A stretch of 12,597 nucleotides of DNA from an uncultured bacterium (GTDB taxonomy: Bacteria; Actinomycetota; Coriobacteriia; Coriobacteriales; Coriobacteriaceae). The notes beneath the pieces are model-generated. The model saw nothing but the letters and a program-made list of their open reading frames with translations, was not told where the DNA came from and searched no databases. This document shows positions 11,677-12,597 of this stretch, piece after piece. The stretch is taken from NCBI GenBank assembly GCA_905215275.1, contig CAJMPE010000042.1:1-12597 (forward strand), given 5' to 3'. The translations under genes were made by a program, and so were the position numbers. Position 1 is the first letter of the stretch. Every line of letters starts with the position of its first letter.

Positions 11677-12597
11677 ATGGCAGAAAACCAGAACGCCGCC
11701 GATCAGGCATCGACGCTCAACGACGAGCGCGCCACTCGCCTGGCCAAGCGTGCCTCCCTGTTCGAGGCGGGCCAGAACCCGTATCCCGAGCACTCCGAGA
11801 TTGAGGACTACGTCGTCGACATCGAGACTAAGTATGCCGAGCTCGCCGATGGCGAGGACACCGAGGACGTCGTGAAGATTGGCGGCCGTGTGGTCGCCAA
11901 GCGCGGTCAGGGCAAGATCATGTTCATCGTCGTGCGCGACGCGACCGGCGAGATCCAGCTGTTCTGCCGTATCAACGATATGGACGAGGCCGCCTGGAAC
12001 ACGCTCAAGGCACTCGACCTGGGCGATATCCTGGGCGTGACCGGTGTAGTCGTGCGCACCAAGCGTGGCCAGCTTTCCGTTGCCCCCAAGAGCGCGACGC
12101 TGCTGTCCAAGGCCGTTCGCCCGCTGCCCGAGAAGTTCCACGGTCTCTCCGACAAGGAGACTCGCTATCGTCAGCGCTATGTCGACCTGATCGCCAACGA
12201 CGACGTTCGCGAGACCTTCCGCAAGCGCTCGCAGATTCTCTCCACGTTCCGCCGCTTTATGGAGTCCGATGGCTACATGGAGGTTGAGACCCCCATCCTG
12301 CAGACCATCCAGGGCGGAGCTACTGCCAAGCCGTTCATCACGCACTTCAACGCGCTCGATCAGGAGTGCTACCTGCGTATCGCCACCGAGCTGCACCTCA
12401 AGCGCTGCATCGTCGGCGGCTTTGAGCGCGTGTTCGAAATCGGTCGTATCTTCCGCAACGAGGGCATGGACCTTACCCACAATCCCGAGTTCACCACGAT
12501 GGAGGCCTACCGCGCCTTCTCCGATCTCGAGGGCATGAAGGCGCTCGCCCAGGGTGTCATTAAGGCCGCTAACAAGGCTATCGGCAACCCCGAGGTC
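11677..12597 (+). CDS. lysS: lysyl-tRNA synthetase, class II, N-terminal part
   Basis: Charges tRNA-Lys with lysine in the cytoplasm (EC 6.1.1.6). The first 307 codons are present and the frame runs off the right edge without a stop; the family is ~500 residues. A short acidic N-terminal helix is followed by the anticodon-binding OB fold (about 66-150: VKIGGRVVAKRGQGKIMFIVVRD, GEIQLF). ETRYRQRYVDLI (161-172) and the motif 1 helix (about 180-207, ending VETPIL) come next. GGATAKPFITHFNALD lies at 213-228. The class II motif 2 region is FEIGRIFRNEGMDLTHNPEFTTME. Motif 3 lies beyond the window. GAGGAG at 11665-11670 is six bases before ATG 11677. Some actinobacterial relatives carry a fused lysyl-phosphatidylglycerol domain upstream; there is none at this N-terminus. 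Confidence 0.94.
   Translation, partial: MAENQNAADQASTLNDERATRLAKRASLFEAGQNPYPEHSEIEDYVVDIETKYAELADGEDTEDVVKIGGRVVAKRGQGKIMFIVVRDATGEIQLFCRINDMDEAAWNTLKALDLGDILGVTGVVVRTKRGQLSVAPKSATLLSKAVRPLPEKFHGLSDKETRYRQRYVDLIANDDVRETFRKRSQILSTFRRFMESDGYMEVETPILQTIQGGATAKPFITHFNALDQECYLRIATELHLKRCIVGGFERVFEIGRIFRNEGMDLTHNPEFTTMEAYRAFSDLEGMKALAQGVIKAANKAIGNPEV

Noticed and set aside
1..12597. CRISPR array, phage, toxin-antitoxin, or defence system
   Set aside because: No spaced direct repeats, integrase, capsid, toxin-antitoxin pair or nuclease-helicase cassette is visible on either strand; the genes are core housekeeping functions.

Overview
The window is chromosomal housekeeping DNA from a high-GC Gram-positive bacterium. 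Gene content and codon use point to a gut actinobacterium of the Coriobacteriia, most likely Collinsella or a close relative. That assignment is inference; no database search was possible. From about base 540 to the end, the codons are GC-rich (ATC, CTC/CTG, GAG, GCC) and the isoleucine codon ATA is essentially absent. The first ~535 bases are different: ATA, AAA and AGA codons are common, and the genes look like a sugar-uptake locus of a clostridial Firmicute. The two styles meet inside one open reading frame, between roughly 531 and 556. The front half of a solute-binding lipoprotein is joined there to the back half of acetylornithine aminotransferase (ArgD). I read this as a chimeric join, most likely an assembly artefact.

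Layout. 1-~535: the 3' end of an unidentified gene and the start of a substrate-binding lipoprotein, both foreign to the rest. ~537-965: ArgD C-terminal half, followed by a long compound terminator hairpin. 1083-1299: a ~217-bp element with 33-bp imperfect terminal inverted repeats (28/33 identical) and no gene. ~1307-1348: a tRNA-like remnant that looks like a tRNA-Leu lacking its anticodon and variable arms. 1393-1468: tRNA-Val(UAC) on the minus strand with its own terminator. Everything after this is on the plus strand: asnB (asparagine synthetase), a murE-type ligase, a HAD-IIB phosphatase, murI (glutamate racemase), rph (RNase PH), rdgB (XTP/dITP pyrophosphatase), dtd (D-aminoacyl-tRNA deacylase), veg, ispE, tRNA-Pro(CGG), tatA, greA and the first 307 codons of lysS.

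How the genes work together. The murE-type ligase and murI both supply peptidoglycan precursors. rph, rdgB and dtd form a group for RNA maturation and quality control: tRNA 3' trimming, nucleotide-pool cleaning and removal of D-amino acids from tRNA. rdgB and dtd are almost contiguous. veg and ispE are separated by two bases, the same neighbourhood as in Bacillus. greA and lysS serve transcription and translation. Most units are closed by clear intrinsic terminators (after argD, asnB, murE, rph, tRNA-Pro, tatA and greA). The two best promoters lie before veg and before tatA; the tatA promoter carries an 8-bp inverted repeat between its -35 and -10 boxes.

I found no defence system, prophage, CRISPR array or biosynthetic cluster. 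The observations most worth checking are the chimeric join, the inverted-repeat element beside the tRNA-Leu-like remnant, the tatA operator-like palindrome, and the alternative RNA folds after rph and before lysS.
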